DNA of 64,000 nucleotides from Nitrospiraceae bacterium (GCA_021371915.1 JAJFVG010000053.1:1-64000); one strand, 5' to 3'. Positions 54,357 to 63,479 are shown, counted from the first letter of the stretch. Notes: generated by a model from the sequence alone, not told the origin. Numbers and translations are program-made.

Positions 54357-54896
54357 ATGTCCAATCGTTTACCAGTATTTCACAAAATACTTCTTGTTTT
54401 TTTTGCAGTCTCAGCAGCATCCTGTTCGGTTCATTACGACAAACCGTTGCCGGATGCGTTTGTGCTCAAGGCTGTGCCGTTTTATCCGCAGGAAGAGTAC
54501 CAGTGCGGGCCTGCTTCACTCGCAACAGTTCTTGACTATTATGGGACAAATTCAACTCCGCAGATGATAGCAAAGGAGATTTACAGCAAAACAGCAAGAG
54601 GTACGCTCACAACAGACATGATTCTTTACGCGCAAAAACTCGGGTTCAAGGCTGACCAGTATTCAGGCAGCATTGAAGATATTAAAAAGAAGGTCAAAGA
54701 CGGATATCCGCTTATAGTGATGGTGGACTTCGGTTTCAGCGCGTATGAAGTCAACCACTTTATGGTTGTCAGGGGTTTTGACAGCAGTGGAGTTGTACTG
54801 AATTCCGGCAGGCATGAGGCTGTGCGTCTTGATGAAGACCGGTTTATCGATGCTTGGAAGAAGACAAGGTGCTGGACACTGTGGATAAGAAAATAA
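54357..54896 (+). CDS. PA2778-family C39-like cysteine peptidase, lipoprotein
   Basis: A 179-residue papain-fold protein related to bacteriocin-processing C39 peptidases. The N-terminus is a lipoprotein signal (AVSAASCSV, lipid Cys about residue 22). The catalytic Cys is in EYQCGPASLATVLDYYG (preceded by Gln for the oxyanion hole) and the His in VNHFMVVRGFD. Typical members carry C-terminal TPR repeats; here the repeats are in the next gene. No Shine-Dalgarno sequence precedes the ATG. The substrate is unknown. Confidence 0.85.
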   Translation: MSNRLPVFHKILLVFFAVSAASCSVHYDKPLPDAFVLKAVPFYPQEEYQCGPASLATVLDYYGTNSTPQMIAKEIYSKTARGTLTTDMILYAQKLGFKADQYSGSIEDIKKKVKDGYPLIVMVDFGFSAYEVNHFMVVRGFDSSGVVLNSGRHEAVRLDEDRFIDAWKKTRCWTLWIRK

Positions 54897-54898
54897 CC

Positions 54899-55348
54899 AT
54901 GCGCATATTCCTGCTTGTGCAGGCCGCTGCATTATGCTTGATTCTCGCATCATGCAGCCTGCCGCGCATAGTCATATTTGAAGACCCGCTCTCCCCACAG
55001 GAGCATATCAACCTCGGAGTTGCATATGAAAACAAGGGAGAGCTTGATCCGGCAATAAAGGAGTACGAAACAGCTGCAAAGAATCTGCCGCTAGGGTACC
55101 TGTATCTCGGCAACGCATACATGCGCAAGGCTGATTATGAAAAAGCCGAACGCAGCTATCAGAAGGCGATCGACAAGGGAGACGGCATAGCAGAGGCATA
55201 CAACAATCTTGCATGGCTCTACTACACCCAAAAGCGCAACATGGATGAGGCTGAAGAACTCGCTGCAAAGGCTGTTGAACTGAGGCCTACTGACCCCAAT
55301 TTTGCTGACACACTCAAAAAAATCAGGAGCCTCAAGTCCAAAAACTGA
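54899..55348 (+). CDS. TPR-repeat lipoprotein
   Basis: A 149-residue lipoprotein (signal ending LILASCSLP, Cys about residue 19) with three tetratricopeptide repeats: HINLGVAYENKGELDPAIKE, YLYLGNAYMRKADYEKAERS and YNNLAWLYYTQKRNMDEAEE. It starts two bases after the peptidase stop and probably acts with it as the detached TPR half. The ATG at 54899 is chosen because it gives a proper lipoprotein signal; an in-frame ATG at 54854 lies within the peptidase gene. Confidence 0.82.
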   Translation: MRIFLLVQAAALCLILASCSLPRIVIFEDPLSPQEHINLGVAYENKGELDPAIKEYETAAKNLPLGYLYLGNAYMRKADYEKAERSYQKAIDKGDGIAEAYNNLAWLYYTQKRNMDEAEELAAKAVELRPTDPNFADTLKKIRSLKSKN

Positions 55349-55421
55349 TATAATGAATCGTTTTTAATAAATCAGGATACAACTGAATTTGCAATTTATA
55401 TATTCATCAGGAGGATCAATC

Positions 55422-56612
55422 ATGATTTCAGAAAGAGCCGCAAAGATAAAACCATCGCCAACTCTGGCGATCGATGCAAAGGCAAAGGCAATGAAGGCAC
55501 AGGGCCTTGATGTGCTCAACTTCGGTGTTGGCGAGCCTGACTTTGACACGCCGGATCACGTCAAGGAAGCTGCTATCAAAGCGATAAAGGACGGCTTCAC
55601 AAAATACACGCCAGTCGGTGGCACGGACGAGCTGAAGGAAGCTGTGCTCAGGAAGTTCAGCGCTGACAACGGCCTTGAGTATGAAAAAGACCAGGTGCTT
55701 GTCTCATGCGGGGCCAAGCATACGCTCTACAATATAGCCCAGGCTCTTTTTAATCCTGGCGACGAGATACTCATACCTTCACCATACTGGGTTTCTTATC
55801 CTGACCAGGCCTTGCTCAATGATGCAACGCCAGTCTTCATACAGACATCAGAGAAGGACAGCTTTATGATCAGTCCTGAGGCGCTGGAGGCGAGCATCAC
55901 GCCAAGGACAAGGGCGCTTGTGCTTAATTCGCCATCAAATCCCACTGGCCTAACCTATGACAAAAAGACACTTGAGGCTGTTGCAGAGATAGCTGTGTCC
56001 AGGAACATCTATGTAATTTCTGACGAGATATACGAAAAGCTCGTCTATGACGGCACAGAGCATATAAGCATAGCCTCTCTCGGCAAAGCGATCAAAGAGC
56101 GCACAATAGTTGTCAACGGCCTTTCCAAGTCTCATGCAATGACAGGCTGGAGAATAGGTTATGCTGCCGGGCCAAAAGACATTATCAAAGCAATGACCAA
56201 TATACAGAGCCAGTCAACATCAAACCCAACATCGATCGCGCAGAAGGCTGCTGTTGCAGCGCTCAACGGGCCGCAGGATTTCATACTGACCATGCGCGCA
56301 GAATTCGATAAGAGGAGGAAGTTCCTCGTTGACTCGCTCAATTCCACAGAAGGCATCAGGTGTCTCACTCCGACAGGAGCATTTTATGCCTTCCCCAATG
56401 TATCAGCGCTGTTTGGCAGAGGCATTGATTCAACAAGGATCAATGGATCGCTGGATCTTGCAACCTATCTGCTCGACAAGGCGAATGTCGCGCTCGTGCA
56501 TGGTGAGGCGTTCGGGAATGACAGCTTCATAAGAATCTCCTATGCAACATCAATGCAGAATATTGAAAAAGGCGTGCAGAGGATAAGGGAGGCTGTTTCA
56601 GCGCTTAAATAG
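55422..56612 (+). CDS. aspC: class I PLP-dependent aspartate aminotransferase
   Basis: Transfers amino groups between aspartate and 2-oxoglutarate; also able to act on prephenate in some bacteria. The 396-residue protein has NFGVGEPDFDTPDHVKEAA, NSPSNPTGLTYDK, SDEIYEKLVYDG, the PLP lysine in NGLSKSHAMTGWRIGYAAGP and the C-terminal Arg in DSFIRISYAT. These fit subgroup Ib aspartate/prephenate aminotransferases. The ATG at 55422 follows AGGAGG. It starts a new unit 74 bp after the TPR gene. Confidence 0.92.
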   Translation: MISERAAKIKPSPTLAIDAKAKAMKAQGLDVLNFGVGEPDFDTPDHVKEAAIKAIKDGFTKYTPVGGTDELKEAVLRKFSADNGLEYEKDQVLVSCGAKHTLYNIAQALFNPGDEILIPSPYWVSYPDQALLNDATPVFIQTSEKDSFMISPEALEASITPRTRALVLNSPSNPTGLTYDKKTLEAVAEIAVSRNIYVISDEIYEKLVYDGTEHISIASLGKAIKERTIVVNGLSKSHAMTGWRIGYAAGPKDIIKAMTNIQSQSTSNPTSIAQKAAVAALNGPQDFILTMRAEFDKRRKFLVDSLNSTEGIRCLTPTGAFYAFPNVSALFGRGIDSTRINGSLDLATYLLDKANVALVHGEAFGNDSFIRISYATSMQNIEKGVQRIREAVSALK

Positions 56613-56627
56613 CCTGGAGCAGATCGC

Positions 56628-57512
56628 ATGACTCTATTCAGAAGCGGCTATGTGTCACTTATAGGCAAGCCGAATGTTGGCAAGTCCACTCTGCTCAACC
56701 GGATCGCGGGCAGAAAGCTCGCCATAGTGTCGCCAAAACCCCAGACAACAAGAAACAGGATCGTCTGCATCAAAAATATGCCTGACGCGCAGATAATATT
56801 TGTTGATACCCCCGGCTTTCACAAACCGAAGCATAAGCTGGGCGAGCATATGGTAAGGGAGAGCAGCGATACTGCAAAAGAGGCTGACCTTATCCTGTTT
56901 ATGGCAGAACCTGAAATGCCTTCCCAGGCTGACAGGGCCATAATCAGCATGCTTGAGGGCATAAAGTCACCTGTCTTTCTCCTGATCAATAAATCCGACA
57001 GCGTAAAGAAACCAGCGCTCCTGCCAGTAATAAACGAGTACAGCAGGCTTCACAGGTTTGACGAGATATTCCCGGTCTCTGCGCTCAAGGATGAGAACCT
57101 CGACTATCTGCTTGAGGCTGTTGCAGGCCGACTGCCTGAAGGTCCAAGATACTATCCTGATGAGATGATCACTGACATGCCCGAACGGTTTATGGCAGCA
57201 GAGATTATCAGGGAAAAAATAATATTCGAGACGCAGGAAGAGGTTCCATACTCGATAGCTGTGGAGATACTCGAATGGAAAGAGCGCGGCAAGGGCAAGC
57301 TGTATATTAGCGCCAATATTTATGTTGAAAGAGAAGGGCAAAAGAGTATAATAATAGGAAAACAGGGAGCGCGCCTGAAGGATATAGGCTCAAAAGCGAG
57401 ACAAGATATAGAAAAGATGGTTGGAGCCGAAGTCTTTCTCCAGTTATGGGTAAAGGTCAAGCGTGACTGGAGAAGCGATCCTGGAACTCTTAAAGAGCTG
57501 GGGTATTCGTAG
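56628..57512 (+). CDS. era: GTPase Era
   Basis: Ribosome-associated GTPase needed for 16S rRNA maturation and 30S assembly. The 294-residue protein has G1 GKPNVGKSTLLNRIAG, G2 TTRNRIVCI, G3 VDTPGFHKPK, G4 LINKSD and a C-terminal KH domain (SIIIGKQGARLKDIGSKARQ). It lies 15 bp after the aminotransferase and touches the next gene. Confidence 0.97.
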   Translation: MTLFRSGYVSLIGKPNVGKSTLLNRIAGRKLAIVSPKPQTTRNRIVCIKNMPDAQIIFVDTPGFHKPKHKLGEHMVRESSDTAKEADLILFMAEPEMPSQADRAIISMLEGIKSPVFLLINKSDSVKKPALLPVINEYSRLHRFDEIFPVSALKDENLDYLLEAVAGRLPEGPRYYPDEMITDMPERFMAAEIIREKIIFETQEEVPYSIAVEILEWKERGKGKLYISANIYVEREGQKSIIIGKQGARLKDIGSKARQDIEKMVGAEVFLQLWVKVKRDWRSDPGTLKELGYS

Positions 57513-57965
57513 ATGGTGATTCAGATGAAGGTTGAAGGCCTGTTGTTTGATCCCCGGAGCAGCATGTACATACTGCTCCTTCAGCAGGTTGACGGAAACG
57601 ACACGCTGCCGATATGGATCGGCAAACCAGAGGCTGATGCCATAGCCCTGGCCCTGGGCAAGGTGGTCACCCCAAGACCGCTTACGCATGATCTCATCAA
57701 AAATGTCTTTGACAGCCTCAACATAAAACCTACCAAAATAGTTATAACCGAAATTGTTGACAACACCTACTACGCTCTCATATGCGCCACTGACGGCAAA
57801 AAAGAGATAACAATAGATTCCAGACCTTCCGATGCAATAGCAGTTGCATTGAGAGTTCATGTCCCGATATTTGTCGACGAAAAAGTGCTTGAGGTGAGAC
57901 GCACTGATGAGCTTGAAGAGTGGCTTAAAAATCTCAGGCCCGAAGACTTCGGCAACATAATGTAG
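57513..57965 (+). CDS. bifunctional nuclease family protein (DUF151)
   Basis: A 150-residue protein of the BFN/DUF151 family: LPIWIGKPEADAIALALG, PRPLTHDLIKNVFDSL and DSRPSDAIAVALRVHVPIFV. Plant members have nuclease activity; bacterial ones are little studied. The ATG at 57513 follows the era stop directly; an ATG at 57525 is possible too. Confidence 0.88.
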   Translation: MVIQMKVEGLLFDPRSSMYILLLQQVDGNDTLPIWIGKPEADAIALALGKVVTPRPLTHDLIKNVFDSLNIKPTKIVITEIVDNTYYALICATDGKKEITIDSRPSDAIAVALRVHVPIFVDEKVLEVRRTDELEEWLKNLRPEDFGNIM

Positions 57966-58019
57966 CAGCATCGAACCTGTTTCATTTTTTCCTTTCCCCT
58001 GCGTTATCATAAACAACAC

Positions 58020-58799
58020 ATGCTCAAGCGAACCGAAGGTATAGCGCTGAAATCAACAGTGTTTGGCGAGGCTGATCTTATAGTGGCTTTCCTAACCAAA
58101 GACTTCGGCTTGATGCGCGGTTTTGCAAAGAGTCCCAGAAAGATCAAGAGCAGGTTCGGCAGCAGTCTTGAGCCCCTCACATATTCAACGCTCAGTTTTA
58201 TAGGCAAGGAGGATGCAGGCCTGCCGCGCATCACGCAGTCAGACATAATAATGCCGTTCAGCTCCCTGCGAGAGGATTATAAATCCTTTCTCAAGGCAGC
58301 AGAGATAATAGACCTTGCCCTGCGCTTTCTTCCTGAAAAAGAGCCTCATCCGGAACTCTTTTCTCTTATGCTCGGCACTTTAAAGGGCCTTGATGCTGGC
58401 GCTGACAACAGGCTTGGATATCTTTACCACAAGATCAAGTTCCTCCAGATGTCAGGCCTCGCGCCGAGACTGGATATGTGCGGAAGGTGCGGCTGCGAAC
58501 TGGTCGAAAAGCAGGGAGGCTATGGCCCGAAGCATACATTTTATGTCTCGCACGGCACTGTGATATGTAAAGACTGCGGAAAAGAGACAGGTCAATCCAT
58601 GCAGATAGCAGAAGGCGCTCTCAGGTTTTATGCGAGCCTTCTCAAGTGGCCTGTCATGTCCATAGACCGGATCAAGGCGCCTGAGATATTCATGAATGAT
58701 CTCAGTTCATTGATCGATTCGCACATAAGGTTCGTGCTCGGCCCTGGCACATCTTCCCCGGATACGGTTATTTACAGGATCACAGCCGGACAGAAGTGA
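58020..58799 (+). CDS. recO: DNA repair protein RecO
   Basis: Mediates RecA loading on SSB-coated gaps with RecR. The 259-residue protein has an N-terminal OB fold (TEGIALKSTVFGEADLIVAF), a helical middle and a four-Cys zinc site (MCGRCGCEL then ICKDCG). No Shine-Dalgarno sequence precedes the ATG and a TATCAT box lies ten bases upstream (58005-58010), so this may be another short-leader message; era next door is a common companion. Confidence 0.92.
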   Translation: MLKRTEGIALKSTVFGEADLIVAFLTKDFGLMRGFAKSPRKIKSRFGSSLEPLTYSTLSFIGKEDAGLPRITQSDIIMPFSSLREDYKSFLKAAEIIDLALRFLPEKEPHPELFSLMLGTLKGLDAGADNRLGYLYHKIKFLQMSGLAPRLDMCGRCGCELVEKQGGYGPKHTFYVSHGTVICKDCGKETGQSMQIAEGALRFYASLLKWPVMSIDRIKAPEIFMNDLSSLIDSHIRFVLGPGTSSPDTVIYRITAGQK

Positions 58800-58804
58800 T
58801 ATCC

Positions 58805-58834
58805 TTGACATAATCCGGACGGTTTATTTATAAA
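58805..58834 (+). promoter_or_regulatory. sigma-70 promoter upstream of the inositol operon
   Basis: TTGACA (58805-58810), 18 bases, TATAAA (58829-58834). The leader of about 108 bases holds two small hairpins, TGCC-TTCC-GGCA near 58879-58890 and ATCCT-GAT-AGGAT (58903-58915), and an AGGAG-type site before the ATG at 58949. Confidence 0.65.
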
Positions 58835-58948
58835 AAGCTGTTTGACTTTTCCGGTATTTTGCGCACAACAAAAAATAGTGCCTTCCGGCATTTGCTGAAA
58901 ATATCCTGATAGGATCAATACAATAAAACGAGGAGCATTAACAGCGCC

Positions 58949-60043
58949 ATGAAAAAAATTCGTTTGGCTGTCGCCGGCATCGGCAACTGCGCGAGCGCCC
59001 TCATACAGGGGATCGAATACTACAGGTCAACCGCAGGTTCTGCCCATAACGGTCTTATGCATTATGAAATGGCCGGCTACAGGCCCCATGATATCGAGAT
59101 TGTAGCTGCATTCGACATTGATGTGCGTAAGGTTAATAAAAAACTGCGGGAGGCTGTATTCGCAAAACCGAATTGCACAACGATTTTTTATCCTGACCTG
59201 CCTGACTATCCTGTAACAGTGAGCATGGGTGAGATACATGACAGCGTATCTGAGCATATGTCTGGTTACAGCGATGACAGGAGGTTTATACCTTCTGATC
59301 AAAAGCCCTGCAATGTTGCGCAGGTGCTTAAAGAGAGCAGGGCAGAGATACTGGTCAGCTTTTTACCTGTGGGCTCAGAGCAGGCTGCGCGTTTTTATGC
59401 AACAGCATGTCTCGAAGCAGGAGTCGCGCTGATAAACTGCATGCCTGTATTCATCGCTTCTGACAGTTCATGGGTGGAGAAGTTCGAGAAGGCCAATATT
59501 CCCTTGATAGGGGATGATGTGAAGTCGCAGATCGGAGCAACAATAATACACCGCGCCCTTTCGAAGCTCTTTATGGACAGGGGAGTGAACATAAAGCATA
59601 CATATCAGCTCAATGTCGGAGGCAATACTGACTTTCTGAACATGCTAAACAGCACAAGGCTAAAGTCAAAGAAGATATCAAAGACCGAGGCTGTAAAATC
59701 ACAAATAGCGCATGAGCTCACAAATGATGACATACATATCGGACCGTCAGATTATGTGCCGTGGATGAATGACAACAAGGTGTGCTTTCTGAGAATAGAG
59801 GGAGAGGCATTCGGCAGTGTAGCGATGAACCTTGAGCTGAGGCTCTCTGTTGAAGATTCTCCGAACAGCGCTGGTGTTGTGATCGATGCCATCAGGTGCT
59901 GCAGGATCGCCCGTGACAGACAAACAGGGGGGCTGCTTATATCACCTTCAGCATATTTTATGAAACACCCGAAAGAACAATACAATGATGAAGAGGCCCG
60001 CCGGATGGTCGAGGACTTTATATCAGGCGCAAGGGAGCGCTGA
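58949..60043 (+). CDS. ino1: myo-inositol-1-phosphate synthase
   Basis: Converts glucose-6-phosphate to L-myo-inositol-1-phosphate with NAD. The 364-residue protein matches the short prokaryotic INO1 type: Rossmann start RLAVAGIGNCASALIQGIEYY, GDDVKSQIGATIIHRALSKL, YQLNVGGNTDFLNML, and DYVPWMNDNKVCFLRIEG. It precedes a CDP-alcohol phosphatidyltransferase by one base, so the product probably feeds a phosphatidylinositol-phosphate pathway. Confidence 0.95.
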   Translation: MKKIRLAVAGIGNCASALIQGIEYYRSTAGSAHNGLMHYEMAGYRPHDIEIVAAFDIDVRKVNKKLREAVFAKPNCTTIFYPDLPDYPVTVSMGEIHDSVSEHMSGYSDDRRFIPSDQKPCNVAQVLKESRAEILVSFLPVGSEQAARFYATACLEAGVALINCMPVFIASDSSWVEKFEKANIPLIGDDVKSQIGATIIHRALSKLFMDRGVNIKHTYQLNVGGNTDFLNMLNSTRLKSKKISKTEAVKSQIAHELTNDDIHIGPSDYVPWMNDNKVCFLRIEGEAFGSVAMNLELRLSVEDSPNSAGVVIDAIRCCRIARDRQTGGLLISPSAYFMKHPKEQYNDEEARRMVEDFISGARER

Positions 60044-60044
60044 T

Positions 60045-60617
60045 TTGCTTGGCGAGAGGTTCGGGCATTTCATGGACAGGTATCTTGCGCCTGCGGCCCG
60101 CAACATACCTGTCAGTCCCAATGCGCTCACAATAGCGGGGTTTCTTATAACTGCCCTTGCGGCCTGGGTTATGCTGTCCAATCTTTTTGCTGCTGGTCTG
60201 CTGATTGTAGCAGGCGGGATTTTTGATATGCTTGACGGCGCTGTTGCACGTGTGACGGGCAGGGAGTCTGTGTTTGGCGCACTGCTCGATTCAACCCTCG
60301 ACCGGTTTTCAGATGCGCTGCTTTTGCTGGCCGGCGCATGGATATTTGTGCAGGCAGGCTCTTCAGCAGGCGTGTTTTTATCGGCTTCAGCACTTGTCTT
60401 CTCATTTCTGGTAAGCTACATAAGGGCAAGGGCAGAGGGGCTGTTGATTCAGTGCCGTACGGGATTGATGGAGAGGCCGGAAAGAATAGCTGTAATGGCT
60501 GTAGGCTGCCTTGTTGATCAACTTTTTGTTGCTGTTGCTGTAATATCAATTCTGTCAGCAGTAACTGCGATGCAGAGACTGCTTCATGTATGGAGGACAA
60601 TCTCGCAAAGAGATTGA
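60045..60617 (+). CDS. CDP-alcohol phosphatidyltransferase, probable phosphatidylinositol-phosphate synthase
   Basis: An integral membrane enzyme of 190 residues with six hydrophobic spans and the CDP-alcohol motif D-G-x2-A-R-x8-G-x3-D-x3-D: DMLDGAVARVTGRESVFGAL followed by LDSTLDRFSD. It joins an alcohol to the phosphatidyl group of CDP-diacylglycerol. Because it follows ino1 directly, inositol-1-phosphate is the likely acceptor, as in actinobacterial PIP synthases. The start is a TTG at 60045, seven bases after AGGGAG, since no ATG fits. Glycerol-phosphate or another alcohol remain alternatives. Confidence 0.87.
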   Translation: MLGERFGHFMDRYLAPAARNIPVSPNALTIAGFLITALAAWVMLSNLFAAGLLIVAGGIFDMLDGAVARVTGRESVFGALLDSTLDRFSDALLLLAGAWIFVQAGSSAGVFLSASALVFSFLVSYIRARAEGLLIQCRTGLMERPERIAVMAVGCLVDQLFVAVAVISILSAVTAMQRLLHVWRTISQRD

Positions 60618-60756
60618 TTTTCCCCTCGTATTAACAAAACACCTGTTTTTCAATATGATGCCTGATATTATTGTTTATTTGGGCTATACCGCGTAAAGAT
60701 TGAGTTAAAATTAACGATATTATATTAATTATTAATTAAACTTCCCAGGCGGTGAA

Positions 60757-61038
60757 ATGCGCAAACTTACCCCGGAGAATATCACTCCAGGCATGATGCT
60801 GGCTGTTACTGTGAAAGATCCGCAGGGCAATATCCTTTTTCTCAAGGGCATTGAGCTAACCGAGCGGCATATTTCAATAATGCAGGGCAGAAAAGTAAAG
60901 AATGTAATAGTAGAGGGCAGCGCTGATGATAATCCTGACAAGGAGAAGCAAAACCAGCTTATAGACCTGAGGTTCAGTACAGCAGGCAGCCATCCGTTTA
61001 TGGTCAAGCTCAGGGATATGATAAAGGAGTTTGTGTAA
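60757..61038 (+). CDS. small protein preceding the HDOD gene
   Basis: A 93-residue soluble protein. The segment ITPGMMLAVTVKDPQGNILFLKGIELTERHI resembles the short beta-strand region often found before HD-GYP domains (pattern GM-x-L-A-x-D-x-x-x-G-x-x-L-L-x-x-G-x-x-L). Here it is a stand-alone gene, ending in a TAATG junction with the HDOD gene. It may be an accessory or regulatory subunit. The 139 bp before it are AT-rich, with a weak TTGAGT/TATATT promoter-like pair (60700-60726). Confidence 0.65.
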   Translation: MRKLTPENITPGMMLAVTVKDPQGNILFLKGIELTERHISIMQGRKVKNVIVEGSADDNPDKEKQNQLIDLRFSTAGSHPFMVKLRDMIKEFV

Positions 61039-61907
61039 TGCCTTCAGAGTATTTGATGATAGGCGAAAAGCGCGTTGAGATCAAGGACCTGCCGACGATA
61101 CCGTCTGTGCACAACCAGATCCTGAAGATTATAGAGGACATCAACTATTCGGTTGAAGAGGTCTCATGGCTTATCGAAAAAGACCATGTGCTCTCTTCAA
61201 AGGTGCTCAAGCTGGTGAACTCGCCGTCCTATGGTCTGAACAACAAGGTCGCTTCAGTAAGGCGCGGGGTAATACTGCTTGGTGCAAATCTCATAAGGGG
61301 CATAATATTGAGCACTTCACTCTTCAGCAGCAAGGGCGATGAGCTGCCTGGAATGTGGGATCACTCCTACTGCACCTCTGCCATTGCAGGGCTGCTTGCG
61401 CGCAGGTTCAATCTGATAACAATCGAGGAGTTGATGACAGGCGCGCTGCTGCATGATATAGGAAAGGTTCTGCTCAAGCAGTATCTCAAGGACGAGATCG
61501 TCTACCTGTCTGACATTGTAAAGACAAAGTCCATGAACATGCTTGAAGCTGAAAAGAGGCTGTTGGGCAAGGGCCATGACGAGATAGGCTTCTGGCTTGC
61601 CGAGGTCTGGAATTTTCCGCCCATCATAAAGGATATAATCCGCTATCATCATGTGCCGTCAGAGACAAAAGACAATATCAAGGCTGTATCGATCGTGCAT
61701 CTGGCTGACATAATATCCAAGGCTCTCGGCATAACTTATGACGCTGATCCGTATATTGTTCCGTTTGACAAGGTCTGTCTTGAAGCCATGGAGACCATTG
61801 AGAATGATCTTGCGGACATACTGTCGGACACAATGAATATTGTAGAGGCTGATCCTGCTTTGCAGAACTATATCCACGGAGGCTGTAATGGACAAAAAAA
61901 CAGCTGA
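61038..61907 (+). CDS. HDOD domain protein
   Basis: A 289-residue protein with an HDOD domain (about 12-215; LPTIPSVHNQILKIIED, DHVLSSKVLKLVNSPSYGL, TGALLHDIGKVLLKQYL). HDOD proteins keep an HD-like fold, often without enzyme activity, and act in cyclic-di-GMP or motility signalling. Here the HD pair is preserved in LLHDIGK, and further His residues in IIRYHHVP, so hydrolase activity cannot be ruled out. It overlaps the HD-GYP gene by 20 bp. Confidence 0.9.
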   Translation: MPSEYLMIGEKRVEIKDLPTIPSVHNQILKIIEDINYSVEEVSWLIEKDHVLSSKVLKLVNSPSYGLNNKVASVRRGVILLGANLIRGIILSTSLFSSKGDELPGMWDHSYCTSAIAGLLARRFNLITIEELMTGALLHDIGKVLLKQYLKDEIVYLSDIVKTKSMNMLEAEKRLLGKGHDEIGFWLAEVWNFPPIIKDIIRYHHVPSETKDNIKAVSIVHLADIISKALGITYDADPYIVPFDKVCLEAMETIENDLADILSDTMNIVEADPALQNYIHGGCNGQKNS

Positions 61908-63456
61908 TCTCATAAACAGTCTTTCGCAGGTTGTCTCCTCTGCAAAAAATGAGACTGAACTGGCAGCAGCAATAGCAGGTCTGCTCACATCATCCCTTTC
62001 AGTTCAGCGCGCAATGGTTATGCTGATGGATCAGGAGCAGAGGTTTACGCTTGCCGGTGTTTCAGGAGTGTCAAAGGAAAAGAGGCTTGAGCTTATGGCC
62101 TCCTGCTGCAATAATTCCTGCACCGGATTTATGCAGCACACAATCTATAACAATACGCCGCTGACAGTACGCACCCTGCCTCATATGATAGCTGAAGATA
62201 TGCCGGCATCTTCTGCAATTATCAGTCCCATATTCGCAGGCGGCCAGGGAGTAGGTGTTATAGTCGGACTGTCGGATTCATTTGATGCCAACAACAGCGA
62301 GCATTTTTTAGAAGGCATATCCAGACTCGCCGGACTTGGCTTTGAGAACCTCAGGCTCAATAAGGAGTGCATTGAGATACAGGGCGTGCTTATGCACAAG
62401 ATAGAGACACTTCAGCTTATCAACGAGATAGGCAAGGAGATGCTCTCCAACCTCAAGACAAAGGATATAGTCGGAGCTGTTGTGCAGCTTATCAGAAGGG
62501 TCATCCCCTGCGATGGCGCTATGGTGGCGTTCATTGATGAGAAGGAGTTCGAAGTTGTTACCGCATGGGGCTCTGCACTTGCTGCGGACTCGCGCTTCAA
62601 GGCTGAGGATACGCCGTTTTATAATGTGCTTCAGATAGGCAAGCCTAGCTACCAGAGCGATATTACAAAAGACTTCAGCGCTTATCCGTTTATGGCTGAG
62701 TGGGCATCAGAGAAGAATGTATTTTCATATATGTGCGTGCCGCTCAGTTTTCAGGAAAAGCCTTTCGGCGTGATGGTGCTGTCGAGCGTAAGGGCCGCCT
62801 GGTTCACAAAAGATCATGTCCAGACTACTGAAAAAATCGCTACCCAGGTCAGCGTTGCTCTGCAGGATGCCAAACTGATGGAGGATTTTGAGGACATTTT
62901 TATCGGCACGGTCACAACCCTTATATCGGCTATGGACTCGAAGTCAAAATGGACAAAGGGGCAGACACTGCGCGTTGCTGACTGCGCCATGAAGTTCGGC
63001 ACAGTGGTCGGGCTAAGGAAGGACGCGCTCCAGAGGCTCAGGATAGCTGCCTTGCTGCATGATGTGGGCAAGATAAATACTTATGAAGACATTGTGGACA
63101 AGAAGGACAAACTCTCAGATGAAGACCTGCAAATGATCAAGATGCACCCCATACACAGCGCTGAAATATTGCTGCCGCTAAACCCGCTGAAGGAGATAAT
63201 ACCCATCATCAGGAACCATCATGAAAGATATGACGGCACAGGCTATCCTGACGGCATTAAAGGCGACGAGATAAATCTTGAGGCTAGAATACTCTCGATC
63301 GCGGACGCATATGAGGCAATGAGGACCGACAGGCCGTACAGGCCGGGGCTTACAGCAGAGCAGGCTGTTGCCGAGCTCAAAAAAGGCTCAGGCAAACAGT
63401 TCGACCCTGCATTGATCAACCGGTTTGTAGACATGGTCGCAGCACACCAAATGTGA
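61888..63456 (+). CDS. double-GAF HD-GYP phosphodiesterase
   Basis: A 522-residue cytoplasmic protein: two GAF-like domains (about 5-155 and 165-325) followed by an HD-GYP domain with LLHDVGKINTYEDIV, HPIHSAEILLPL and HHERYDGTGYPDGIKGDEIN. It should hydrolyse cyclic-di-GMP in response to a small ligand bound by GAF. GGAGG before the ATG at 61888 supports the start inside the HDOD gene. It forms a signalling trio with the two genes before it. Confidence 0.92.
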   Translation: MDKKTADLINSLSQVVSSAKNETELAAAIAGLLTSSLSVQRAMVMLMDQEQRFTLAGVSGVSKEKRLELMASCCNNSCTGFMQHTIYNNTPLTVRTLPHMIAEDMPASSAIISPIFAGGQGVGVIVGLSDSFDANNSEHFLEGISRLAGLGFENLRLNKECIEIQGVLMHKIETLQLINEIGKEMLSNLKTKDIVGAVVQLIRRVIPCDGAMVAFIDEKEFEVVTAWGSALAADSRFKAEDTPFYNVLQIGKPSYQSDITKDFSAYPFMAEWASEKNVFSYMCVPLSFQEKPFGVMVLSSVRAAWFTKDHVQTTEKIATQVSVALQDAKLMEDFEDIFIGTVTTLISAMDSKSKWTKGQTLRVADCAMKFGTVVGLRKDALQRLRIAALLHDVGKINTYEDIVDKKDKLSDEDLQMIKMHPIHSAEILLPLNPLKEIIPIIRNHHERYDGTGYPDGIKGDEINLEARILSIADAYEAMRTDRPYRPGLTAEQAVAELKKGSGKQFDPALINRFVDMVAAHQM

Positions 63457-63479
63457 TATACTGTCTTGAAGGAGGCGCC

